From: an uncultured Lachnospiraceae bacterium
GTDB taxonomy: Bacteria > Bacillota > Clostridia > Lachnospirales > Lachnospiraceae
DNA length: 41,782 nucleotides
Assembly (NCBI GenBank): GCA_947589155.1
Contig: CANQBH010000018.1
Span: 1-41,782 of the forward strand
Direction: 5' to 3'
The notes under the pieces were generated by a model that was not told the origin of the DNA, did no database searches, and worked only from the letters and a program-made list of their open reading frames with translations. Within the stretch, counting starts at the first letter, position 1. Each line of letters starts with the position of its first letter. Below, piece by piece: positions 1 through 8,229 of the stretch. Both the position numbers and the translations under genes were made by a program.

Positions 1-87
1 GTTACCCTTTTTTCCACCGATACAAAAAAACAAATTTTTTGCTAATTTAGACTTGACTTTTCATAGCTGGTCTCCTTCTTCTGATTA

Positions 88-1117
88 TTATTTGTTTGCT
101 TTTTCTCCCACCAAAACTCTTGTTACTTTTCCCTTCAACAGTACCACAGAAACTCCTAAAGATATCGACAATGCCACAGCAAAATTCACTGCAGCATGGA
201 TATATGGATTAAGTTTGCCATCAAATAATATTATGGTTCCATAGATGATCTGCTGATGAAACAGATAAATTTGCATTGCATACCTTCCTAATTTGCGTAT
301 CCATTTCTTTTCAAATCTACCCGCAGCCTTTTGCAAGACAAAAAACGCAGATAAACCGCCAAGAATATGTAAAACCAATGTCATAAGGATCCTCAATGCT
401 TTTATGAATATATCATCCGTCGCAAACGTAAACCATTGTGTTACCACAAAAACAACGGCATGTAAAATCGGCCAAAGAATAACCGGTATGCGCTCAACTA
501 CGCTGTAACGCCCCTGACGCAGTTTATATCCTATATAGAAAAAGATCAGATATTGCAGCGACGTCCAGATCTGAAACACATTTGGAAGGAAATGCTTCAT
601 AATGATACCTATGCCGTATAGACATACTGCGGCAAATACCCCCCCCGATCGGTTTATCAAATATGCTATTTAACGACCAAAAAATGAGAAATACCCAAAA
701 TAGCGCCAACAAAAACCAAAGCTGACTGGGGCCGGTGCCAAAAACAAACTTTTTTACAATTTTCTCGACTCCACCTCCGTGCGTCATGACCTCGGCCGGA
801 ATCACCCAAAATGCTGAAACAAATATGTACGGCACGATCAGCCTTTTTATCTTATTGACCATAAAAGGCTTAAACTGCTGATACGCATTACATTCACATC
901 TTTTGAAACAGAAGATATAGCCGGAAACTAAAAAGAAAACCTGCATCTGAAAAGAATTCAGCCACCGCGATAAAATATTCAATCCGTCTGACGATATCGC
1001 CGGCGCTCTTCCAAACCATGTACCATTCCAAAAAATACAAGAGTGATAGGCAACAACAACAAGCATTAAAACAGTTTTGATAAAGGTTATGTCTTCATTT
1101 TTGTTGGACACGTCCAT
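88..1117 (-). pseudogene. Acyltransferase 3 family membrane protein, frameshifted (phase-OFF) at a G8 tract
   Basis: This is an OafA-type multi-pass membrane acyltransferase that would transfer an acyl group such as acetyl to the surface polymer. The first part (1117 down to the tract) has the family's N-terminal features: an early helix with AYHS, then FFLVSGYIF and a basic KIKRL loop. It reads I-G-G-G at residues 157-160 and then goes out of frame, ending at 524. The rest of the family sequence (VFAAVCLYGIG onwards, more helices, stop at 88) lies in the other frame. Removing one G joins the halves into about 342 residues, a normal family length, with no other defect. The start ATG has a GAGGAGG site 3 bases upstream and overlaps the preceding ATP-grasp gene by 23 bp. 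I therefore read it as a switchable gene in the OFF state; a homopolymer sequencing error is the alternative. Confidence 0.85.
639..646 (-). repeat. Poly-G tract G8 inside acyltransferase gene (OFF length)
   Basis: Eight C on the plus strand, G8 on the coding strand. The frame upstream reads ATC GGG GGG GGT ATT, and the frame that continues the protein needs ATC GGG GGG GTA TTT. Seven or ten G would therefore be ON, and eight is OFF. Confidence 0.9.
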
Positions 1118-2168
1118 ATACCTCCTCGATCATTTCCTGCGTCCGATCGCCAAACAGCGGTCCGTTGCAAAACTGGTGAAAATCAAGTTGTCCATGATGA
1201 ATATTAAATTCGATCAGCACCGGCCGCTCTTTCTCATCGATGCTAATGTCCCAAGAAGTCAATCGGTAATGCGGAAATTTCATCTGTAATTTTTCAACCA
1301 TGCCAACCGCTTTATCCAAACTTGGAAGCGCGATTCCTTTGAAAACAACCTCTGTGGTCGGATGCACGGAAAATCTCTCACCGCTTACCGCATAGGCATA
1401 CTCCTTCAGACAGTTATTGTCGTCGATCCCGACGACGATTCCGCCGCTGCTTGCATTATCCACATAGGCATCGCCAATGCCGACCCTCAGCACTTTTGAA
1501 AGTACCGCAATGTCCCCTTTCTGATCAAGCCATGTTACAATCCGGATCGTATTGACTGCATTCGGATTGATCCTACTCAAACTCTCATGCTGTATGATAG
1601 GTTCCTGAATAATGATATCTGTGCGTATTTTTTTGACAACACTATCAAAGCTGTCACTATTTGTTGTTGTCATATCCATCTTAAAAACGCCATGTCCGCC
1701 GCACGAATAATCCGCCTGTTTTATAAAAACTGCATGATATTGCCGACAATAATCTATAACCTCTTTCTGAGAAACAATATTATCTTTGATGATCCAGTAT
1801 CCGTTAATGCGTTTTGCTATCGTTTTCGGTTGCAATACATCCGGAAAATATGTTTCGTAGTAGCACTTATGATCCAGATAAGCATATCCTTTTCTATCAT
1901 TGTAGCATGCGTCTATATCTGTATAATACAGATCATCCGGAACATATCTGGCATCAAATATCCCCGTTGCCGTCGTATAAAACTCCCAAAACATCTTATT
2001 TCCATGCGTACCCCCCCAGATTTGTTTGATTTCCGCCAGTTGAGGTTTACTTATCCTTGCGTTTTTTCTTTTGGGAATATGATCTCTTGCTTCCTTCCTT
2101 CTCGCAATATCGATGAGCGCCATTTTATATTTTTCAAGCCTATTAAAAAGTCCTACTACACTTGCCAT
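1095..2168 (-). CDS. Sugar-transfer-associated ATP-grasp family protein (tract ON)
   Basis: A 357-residue ATP-grasp ligase of the type found in polysaccharide loci. Such enzymes couple ATP to carboxylate-amine ligation, so a role in adding an amino acid or peptide to the glycan is an inference. Visible features are a middle segment with VFIKQADYSCGGHGVFK (nucleotide-binding lid region), VNTIRIVTW, a glycine-rich NASSGGIVVGID and a C-terminal SWDISIDE...VLIEFN that carries the metal-binding Glu/Asn of the fold. A G7 tract encodes part of W51-G52-G53 and is in frame here; one slip would truncate the protein near residue 53. It is homologous to the ATP-grasp gene at 3820-4983 (shared VNTFRI/VNTIRI, WD(F/I), VLIE(A/F)N motifs). 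The downstream acyltransferase starts inside its 3' end. Confidence 0.8.
   Translation of the reverse strand: MASVVGLFNRLEKYKMALIDIARRKEARDHIPKRKNARISKPQLAEIKQIWGGTHGNKMFWEFYTTATGIFDARYVPDDLYYTDIDACYNDRKGYAYLDHKCYYETYFPDVLQPKTIAKRINGYWIIKDNIVSQKEVIDYCRQYHAVFIKQADYSCGGHGVFKMDMTTTNSDSFDSVVKKIRTDIIIQEPIIQHESLSRINPNAVNTIRIVTWLDQKGDIAVLSKVLRVGIGDAYVDNASSGGIVVGIDDNNCLKEYAYAVSGERFSVHPTTEVVFKGIALPSLDKAVGMVEKLQMKFPHYRLTSWDISIDEKERPVLIEFNIHHGQLDFHQFCNGPLFGDRTQEMIEEVYGRVQQK
2011..2017 (-). repeat. Poly-G tract G7 in ATP-grasp gene (ON length)
   Basis: Seven C on the plus strand. The coding strand reads ATC TGG GGG GGT ACG, giving I-W-G-G-T at residues 50-54. The gene is in frame at this length. Confidence 0.9.
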
Positions 2169-2212
2169 TTTTTCTTTCTCCTTATCTATTTGTGTTTTTT
2201 CTTCTTAACCAC

Positions 2213-3754
2213 TCAAGTATTTCGAGCGTATTTTTTTGATATGAAATTTCGGATATTGCCCAGCATCCATTTCAAGTCATTCCTATAAAAGATCGCCGAC
2301 ATGACCACGACTTCTATCATAGACAGTATCACAATGATAAATGCCCCCATGATCCATGCTGACCATGTGGTGATTTCTAATCCGATCATCGAAGTAAACG
2401 CCCCAAACAGCAGTGTGTTTACTGTCATATTAAATAAACAGAAAAAAATCAGTAAAAAAGTACTTCTGATCGATCTTGGTAAAAGGTGTCTTGAAACAAA
2501 TCGCGAATACGCCAGCGTGCGATATAGGTTTGCTATCAACGTTCCAACAACAACACCCACGATCCCAATTCTTATGGTCAAAATAATAGATGTCGTAATA
2601 TTTAATACAACTTCTACAATAGCCGCACGCTGCGTTTCCTTATATTTTCCTGCCGCTTGTACCACCGTCAAATATGGTATCCTGATACATCGGGCCAGTT
2701 CAGCCAATACAGTCATAAGGGCAAATACCGGCAAAACGTATTCCGTATCAGTAATGCCTCTCGTATATAATGAAATAAACGGCAAAATCAACGTCAATGC
2801 ACCGGAAAGTGATATGGAAACAACAGCGCCAATCAAAAATTCATAATGCTTCAATGTTTTGCTCATACGATCCGTTTGCTTTTTTGCCCATAACACTCCA
2901 AAGAAAGGTTCCATACTACTTGTAAAAATACTAAGTACGCCTTTCAGCCCTTTAATCACAAGATAGTAAACCGAATATACCGAAACCGTTTTTGTCGATG
3001 TTAAAATAGTAAGCAAAACCACATCGGTATTCTCATGTATGATAAGCGCAATGGAATTGACCGCTGCATATTTCTGATTTTTTCTCCATGAATGATCCGG
3101 CGGCGCTTTTCGATCAAGTTGATAAAGCCTCGGAACAAAAAGAAATAAGCAAATCGGCCCCAACGCAAAAATTGAGGCACTGACCAATTTGACCGTTTGA
3201 ATACTTCTCCCGCTTTTTATCAGCCAAATTGAAAGAATAACATTTACAACAGTCAGAAAAATCCGCAACGCTGTATAGTAATAATCTTGATTACTAGAGA
3301 TAAGCAGAAGGTTATACGCATAACCGCATATATAAGAGATGATATTTCCAACTCCAATAATCAATAAAAGCGATATGATCTCCCAAAGCGTAAATTCACC
3401 TTTTATAAAATGCGGATATATAAATAATAAGGTGACCAGATATATAAAAAACACCCCTGCCGCCCTATTCATATATTGGCTGACTGCTTGCACTACGCCG
3501 TTCATTCTTTTGGTATTCTCATGAGCCACGGCATCATATAACTCCACTCTTGCCGCTCCTGCAAGACCCATCGTTAATAATTCCGTCACACTCAGAAACT
3601 GCGTGATAGATGCAACTAAGCCATTATATGATGAACCATAAGCAGCAAGGATATATCGCGGCAAGATCAGTCCACTGCACAAGAGAACGATCTGATATAT
3701 GACATTGAAAATAGAATTATAGACGACTCTCTTTTTCATACTAACTTGTTTCAC
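2213..3754 (-). CDS. Polysaccharide flippase (Wzx / MATE-like oligosaccharide exporter)
   Basis: A 513-residue integral membrane protein with about 12-14 hydrophobic segments separated by short basic loops. It begins with a basic N-terminus followed by IFNVIYQIVLLCSGLILPRY, the usual opening of Wzx flippases. It would flip the undecaprenyl-linked repeat unit across the membrane for polymerisation by the Wzy-like protein at 6972-8099. The start is uncertain: GTG at 3754 or ATG at 3739 (MKKRVVYNS). The latter is the more typical family start, but neither has a strong ribosome site. The gene lies between two ATP-grasp genes, carries no poly-G tract, and is AT-rich like the neighbouring distal genes. 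Confidence 0.85.
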   Translation of the reverse strand: MKQVSMKKRVVYNSIFNVIYQIVLLCSGLILPRYILAAYGSSYNGLVASITQFLSVTELLTMGLAGAARVELYDAVAHENTKRMNGVVQAVSQYMNRAAGVFFIYLVTLLFIYPHFIKGEFTLWEIISLLLIIGVGNIISYICGYAYNLLLISSNQDYYYTALRIFLTVVNVILSIWLIKSGRSIQTVKLVSASIFALGPICLFLFVPRLYQLDRKAPPDHSWRKNQKYAAVNSIALIIHENTDVVLLTILTSTKTVSVYSVYYLVIKGLKGVLSIFTSSMEPFFGVLWAKKQTDRMSKTLKHYEFLIGAVVSISLSGALTLILPFISLYTRGITDTEYVLPVFALMTVLAELARCIRIPYLTVVQAAGKYKETQRAAIVEVVLNITTSIILTIRIGIVGVVVGTLIANLYRTLAYSRFVSRHLLPRSIRSTFLLIFFCLFNMTVNTLLFGAFTSMIGLEITTWSAWIMGAFIIVILSMIEVVVMSAIFYRNDLKWMLGNIRNFISKKYARNT

Positions 3755-3819
3755 CGATTGTCACCCGTCTGCTTAAATCTAACCAAACTTGTTTCGTAAA
3801 TTGCAGGACATCTCATATT

Positions 3820-4983
3820 TTAATACTGCATATTTCCATAACGATATCGATACCGTTCGGAAGCCCTCGTATGCTTTATCAACTTCATCCATTCAAGGAT
3901 CTCCGGCATCCTCTCGCCAAAGGGGCCGCAGCCATGTGCCATTTCTGACATCCAAATACTTCCGCCATATAAATTGGCCTCGATAAGCACCGGCTCTCCC
4001 GTCTCGTCCAACGTAAAATCCCAGTTGATACAACCAAAATACGGCATCCTTGCACACATGGTATGCGCCGCGTTCAGCACCTTTGGAAACAGTACGATCC
4101 TTTCGCCTTCAAACACAAGCCCGCTGTCCGGATGCTTCTCATATGCCTGTCTGAATTCTGTAAAAGCCGTTTTATGCAATGTCCCGTCATCGTCTATCGC
4201 AATAAACATTCCTCCGGCATGAGCATTATCCAGATATCCTCCGCCTTGTCCGATCCGCAAGATGACCGGCATATGATACACTTTATCTCTCCATCGATAT
4301 GTAATGATCCGGAACGTATTGACGCTTCCCGCATAGAACCGCGCCAACGACTCATGGCACTTCAGCCGCTCCTGCACAACAAAGTCGCTGCCTAATGATC
4401 TCAGCATTTCCTCGGCGCTTATTCCGGTCTTCATGTCTCGTCCCTGAGCAAAACATGCCAAATGGCACCCTTTTCCGCTTCCCGATTCCACCGTCGGCTT
4501 GATAAAGACCTCTCCGATATTTCCGAGGAGATCCTCTGCCTGCGTGCGCGTTATCTCTTTCATTTCCGCATCGCGGAAGATCCCGCGCGTGGCGGATAGG
4601 TACGCTGTCGGCGTCTTCACCCCCCCGTATGCCAAGAACGGCAGCAGATTTTTGTCTTCTAAAACACGGATGTAATCGCGTTCCAAATTCATGAAATATT
4701 CAAATTCCGGAATATAGAGCAATTCCGGCAAATAGGCCGGATCAAATTTCCCCGTAAAAGCCGTAAAATGCCTATGCCACGTATAAGGGATCTTTTCGCC
4801 ATAATGATTGAGATATAACGCATCGATTTGCCGCTTCTGCTCATCCGTCAACCGGATCGTTTCATAAATCTCCTTACGCCGCGGATCCTTAAACTTTTTG
4901 ATCTCATTTCTTCTTCTCCTTAGGATACGCAAGGTATCATATTCATCCGCCAAATATCTTCTTATCTGCGTTAATGCTGACAT
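3820..4983 (-). CDS. Sugar-transfer-associated ATP-grasp family protein (tract ON)
   Basis: A 387-residue ATP-grasp ligase related to the gene at 1095-2168. The start at 4983 (MSALTQIRR) is chosen because AAGGAG lies 7 bases upstream; an in-frame start 30 bases earlier lacks one. The protein has a basic N-terminal helix, then VFIKPTVESGSGKGCHLA (lid/nucleotide region), SVNTFRIITYR, DNAHAGGMFIAID and a C-terminal INWDFTLDE...VLIEANLYGG with the metal-ligand Glu and Asn. A G7 tract encodes G120-G121 in AYGGVKTP and is in frame. The gene overlaps the end of the TupA-like gene by 13 bp, so the two are probably translationally coupled. The substrate is unknown; amino-acid ligation to the polymer is an inference from the fold and context. 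Confidence 0.8.
   Translation of the reverse strand: MSALTQIRRYLADEYDTLRILRRRRNEIKKFKDPRRKEIYETIRLTDEQKRQIDALYLNHYGEKIPYTWHRHFTAFTGKFDPAYLPELLYIPEFEYFMNLERDYIRVLEDKNLLPFLAYGGVKTPTAYLSATRGIFRDAEMKEITRTQAEDLLGNIGEVFIKPTVESGSGKGCHLACFAQGRDMKTGISAEEMLRSLGSDFVVQERLKCHESLARFYAGSVNTFRIITYRWRDKVYHMPVILRIGQGGGYLDNAHAGGMFIAIDDDGTLHKTAFTEFRQAYEKHPDSGLVFEGERIVLFPKVLNAAHTMCARMPYFGCINWDFTLDETGEPVLIEANLYGGSIWMSEMAHGCGPFGERMPEILEWMKLIKHTRASERYRYRYGNMQY
4620..4626 (-). repeat. Poly-G tract G7 in second ATP-grasp gene (ON length)
   Basis: Seven C on the plus strand. The coding strand reads TAC GGG GGG GTG AAG, giving Y-G-G-V-K around residue 120. The gene is in frame at this length. Confidence 0.9.
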
Positions 4984-6332
4984 GCTTGTCTCCTTTTCGG
5001 TAATTCTATCCATTCGCCGAGCATTTCATCCCAGCCTTCGCTTTCGATTTTTCCAAAGCCACCTGCATCATAGAATGTCATTTCGCCGAAGTAAATTTTT
5101 CCGTTGACATAATACAAATCTACTCTTATATGCGGGATCCCCACTGCAAGTTTTTCAGCCGTTTGAAACAGTTCCTCAAAATTTGCTCCGAGATCAGGTT
5201 CCGTTTCAGACCTTGGATTGCCCCACACAAGATCAAGCCATTTCCCCTCGCGGTCAAAATAGTCAAACCGTGTCTGCTCCTCCGAAAACCTATTTGATGC
5301 AACCATCATCAACTTTGCTTTTCCGTTGAAGCAGTAAATTTTATAATCCCTTAAATCGCTTTCGGATGGTATATACGCATAATCGGTAAATACAGTAATA
5401 CCGTCAATTACTGTGTACCCCCCCCGCGGAAGATCTAACATCTGTCCCAGTTTTAGATCCATTTCTTCCGGAATCATCTTTTGAAATCCGCTTGCCGTAT
5501 AAAGGGTCATTTCTCCAAAATAAATATTGTTATCAATAATATAAAAATCAATCCGCACTTGCGACATTCCGGCACATAACTTCCTGGCAATCCGTAATAA
5601 ATCATCAAGCCGCTCCGGTTTCGGCTCCACGTCATCAGATATGGAAAAATGCTCGTCAAAAGAAACGTGCTGCGGCTGCCAATTGACATCATATACTGTT
5701 TCAGATAAAGGCTTACTTGAATCAAAACGGTGATGAAACACAACAATATACTGCGGCTCGCCGTTCATACAATATATTTTGTAATCTTCAGGTACAACCT
5801 TTCCCGGGGATTCCATGTATTGTTCCGCTATTATTCTCGGCGGGACATTTTTATAGGGCCATTCCCGTCCGCTCCAATAATAATTGCGATTAAGGCTCCT
5901 TTCCATTTCTCGTTTCGCTGATTTTTTATCAAACTTACGCTTGTCCTTTACGATTACTATTCCGCCTGAATCATGCGTACACTTCAGCACAAATCGCTCC
6001 GGCAAAGTATCAAAATCTATGTCGTCAAAATGTTCCCAAACACCAAGAGTCGGAATAATATGTTCCTCGCCAATACGATCCGCGACCCATTTTTTTGCGG
6101 CGTACTTGTCCACCATGGTCGTGTATTCCGGGTTGCGGTCGTGGAGTTTCAACCACTGCAATTTTTCATTAAACGTTTTCGGATGCTCCAGATCGAGATC
6201 ATAGCCCAGCGCACATCTGAATCTTCTTTTTAGAAATTCCTCATCAGAAAGCGGGTGTATCCCGTGCAGATCTAAACTGACCGCTCTGTAATCGGGATCA
6301 CAGATCACTCTTAGAATGTTCTTTATCTTCAT
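4971..6332 (-). CDS. TupA-like ATP-grasp protein with a duplicated C-terminal domain (tract ON)
   Basis: A 453-residue TupA-like ATP-grasp protein. TupA is linked to teichuronopeptide synthesis, so attachment of amino acids or a peptide to an acidic polysaccharide is plausible. Residues 1-182 form the family N-terminus (KTFNEKLQWLKLHDRNP, VDKYAAKKWV, FVLKCTHDSGG). Residues 183-302 are the C-terminal half, from DYKIYCMNGEP through RIDFYIIDNNIYFGEMTLY to LGQMLDLP. Residues 329-445 repeat that half (DYKIYCFNGK, RVDLYYVNGKIYFGEMTFY, LGEWIELP). The usual family length is about 300 residues, so the first copy alone would already be a complete protein. A G8 tract encoding R303-G304-G305 lies precisely at the junction. 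It is in frame now, and both alternative frames stop within about seven codons. The start is ATG at 6332. Confidence 0.85.
   Translation of the reverse strand: MKIKNILRVICDPDYRAVSLDLHGIHPLSDEEFLKRRFRCALGYDLDLEHPKTFNEKLQWLKLHDRNPEYTTMVDKYAAKKWVADRIGEEHIIPTLGVWEHFDDIDFDTLPERFVLKCTHDSGGIVIVKDKRKFDKKSAKREMERSLNRNYYWSGREWPYKNVPPRIIAEQYMESPGKVVPEDYKIYCMNGEPQYIVVFHHRFDSSKPLSETVYDVNWQPQHVSFDEHFSISDDVEPKPERLDDLLRIARKLCAGMSQVRIDFYIIDNNIYFGEMTLYTASGFQKMIPEEMDLKLGQMLDLPRGGYTVIDGITVFTDYAYIPSESDLRDYKIYCFNGKAKLMMVASNRFSEEQTRFDYFDREGKWLDLVWGNPRSETEPDLGANFEELFQTAEKLAVGIPHIRVDLYYVNGKIYFGEMTFYDAGGFGKIESEGWDEMLGEWIELPKRRQACQH
5418..5425 (-). repeat. Poly-G tract G8 at the domain-duplication junction of the TupA-like gene
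   Basis: Eight C on the plus strand. The coding strand reads CCG CGG GGG GGG TAC. With G7 the frame becomes R-G-G-T-Q-stop, and with G9 it becomes R-G-G-V-H-S-N-stop. Both end just after the first domain copy. Confidence 0.9.
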
Positions 6333-6363
6333 AATGATTGACCTTTCAAGAAATCCTTTGATT

Positions 6364-6920
6364 TTACTTTACGGTATGACGCAAAAAATCCGCTTTCTCT
6401 TTCGGCGTCATACCCTCTGTCTCATAAAATCTTCCTCTCTGCTCATTCCTTTGATAATATTCCTCTAATGAGCATATCACCTTTGCCGGTACTCCCGCTG
6501 CTACGCTGTCAGAAGGAATATCGGAAGCAACGACACTGCCTGCTCCGATAATCACATGATCTCCAATGGTCACACTTGGCAAAACTATTGTACCCGCACC
6601 AATAAAGACATTGTCGCCCACCTTGATGCGTCCCATCTTATCATGCCGTTTTTCAAAGTATGTCTTGCCCCCCCACATTGACTGTAATCATCCAATACCT
6701 TTACTCCACCATCGTGAGCAAAAAATAAAACATTCAATGAGATCAATACATCTTTCCCCACAGAGATCAAATACGGCTCTGTAGAAAAACATGATGTGTC
6801 ACTTAGGATTCGCGTCCCTTCCCCAATTTTGGCACCTCGGGAAATTAAGAATTTTCTCCTGCGTTCATAACTTGAATTCCAATAAGAAAATCTAATCCAA
6901 TGCAGAAACATTTTGAGCAT
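6364..6920 (-). pseudogene. Hexapeptide-repeat acetyltransferase, frameshifted (phase-OFF) at a G7 tract
   Basis: A left-handed beta-helix O-acetyltransferase of the NodL/LacA/MaA type, expected to use acetyl-CoA. The first part, from ATG 6920, has KIGEGTRILSDTS and ISVGKDVLISLNVLFFAHDGG, which contains the catalytic-type His. It reaches Q81-C82-G83-G84 and then leaves the frame. The second part continues in another frame as GGKTYFEKRHDKMG, then IKVGDNVFIGAGTIVLP, hexapeptide repeats and AAGVPAKVI, ending at 6364. Eight G instead of seven would join them into about 185 residues, close to the 195 of the homologous protein at 18321-18908. That homologue carries a G7 tract at the same place in the fold and is in frame. 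No other lesion is visible, so I read this as an OFF phase and not decay. Confidence 0.85.
6668..6674 (-). repeat. Poly-G tract G7 in acetyltransferase gene (OFF length)
   Basis: Seven C on the plus strand. The upstream frame reads TGT GGG GGG GCA AGA, while the continuing frame needs GGC AAG ACA TAC. G8 (or G5) restores the protein. Confidence 0.9.
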
Positions 6921-6971
6921 AATATATCCTCCTACTACAATAATTTTTTCATTTTCTATTTCGTTGATGTT

Positions 6972-8099
6972 TTATCTAACTAAGGTGAAATATCTACCCA
7001 TAAAATAATATATATACATAATACTCATATATAGCGTGAGTCCGAAAACTGACAGTATAATAACTGTTTTCAATAGTTTCCGTATCGGATCAACCGTTTT
7101 GCATTCTGTTAAAAACGAGATGACGATTGGAGATAGTGCTCCTAACAGATACGACGGCCGCATGACCAACTCATATCCGCCTATATTTCCCAATATAAGG
7201 CTCATATAGCAGATCAAAAAGGCATATAGTTTATCCGCATTTTTGATTTCCCTATTCCTCTCCTCTCCTTTTCTTCTATACAGAAAAAGGTAGCAGACAA
7301 TACATAAGATACAGATCAAGATCACACCATAAAAGCAAAAACGATAAGCCCTGAATTGATGTTCTGATGTATAAGAGAAGTATTTTGCTGCCAATACACG
7401 AAAAAACGGACTGCTACTTTTCCTCATGATCATCGCAATATTGGACAGCAGTAATGTGCCAATGATCGTAACCGCTATCGTTAGTATTTTGGGCGAAACT
7501 TTAATGACAACAGCAATCGGTATCGCAAACAGCATAACCGGATGAATCGTAACAGAAATAAAGCATAATATTACAAACTTAACTATTGAGCAGTCTCGAT
7601 ATAAAAACAAATAAACGGCTAAGGCCATAAAACTGGCTGCGAGCGATGTCCTGATACCGTCAAATGCGCGTATCATGGGATAGAGCGCATAACAAAACAT
7701 GATCGCATAGATGACCTGTGTATATTTATATTTTGAATCTTTCTTCCAGTCATACGCAATATAGGCAATCAGCCCATAATCGATAAGAGAAGATACCCAC
7801 ACCATCACATAATTGTTCTTAAATAACTTAGCGATTATGTAACAGAGCGCATTGAAACAAAACGTCCATGCAAAAGTTTGATTTCTGCTCACTATCAACT
7901 GACCATTCAGCACATAATCCCAAAATCCAACCTTACTGTTCCGTATTGCATTTAATATCATTTGATGCCGCGCAAAATCCGCATTATCCGTCATCTCAAC
8001 ATGAAACGTTAATGATATACAAAAGGCGATCAATACCACGATGTAATACTTAATGCTTTTATATTTTATTTTTGTTAAACTATGTTTTTTTATGATCAC
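6972..8099 (-). CDS. EpsG/Wzy-like polysaccharide polymerase
   Basis: A 375-residue polytopic membrane protein with roughly ten hydrophobic segments. Family-like features are an N-terminal helix, an extracytoplasmic stretch with DNADFARHQ, and the central PMIRAFDGIRTSLAAS, which resembles the R-x-x-x-A segment of EpsG polymerases. It would polymerise flipped repeat units. The start is GTG at 8099, with AGGAGA 6 bases upstream. It is AT-rich like its neighbours and carries no poly-G tract. The assignment rests on topology, the conserved central motif and its place between a flippase and glycosyltransferase genes. An O-antigen ligase-type role is the alternative. Upstream of it, 8100-8229 holds no gene. 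Confidence 0.7.
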   Translation of the reverse strand: MIIKKHSLTKIKYKSIKYYIVVLIAFCISLTFHVEMTDNADFARHQMILNAIRNSKVGFWDYVLNGQLIVSRNQTFAWTFCFNALCYIIAKLFKNNYVMVWVSSLIDYGLIAYIAYDWKKDSKYKYTQVIYAIMFCYALYPMIRAFDGIRTSLAASFMALAVYLFLYRDCSIVKFVILCFISVTIHPVMLFAIPIAVVIKVSPKILTIAVTIIGTLLLSNIAMIMRKSSSPFFRVLAAKYFSYTSEHQFRAYRFCFYGVILICILCIVCYLFLYRRKGEERNREIKNADKLYAFLICYMSLILGNIGGYELVMRPSYLLGALSPIVISFLTECKTVDPIRKLLKTVIILSVFGLTLYMSIMYIYYFMGRYFTLVR

Positions 8100-8229
8100 G
8101 ATCGTTCTCCTCGCAAAATACGATACTTCCAGTTCCTCCTCATTGATCTACAAACGTTGTGACAGCATTCTTTTCTCTGAAGCAGAGATACTACGCAATT
8201 CTAAATTATTTAGGATAATTCGCTTTGAA

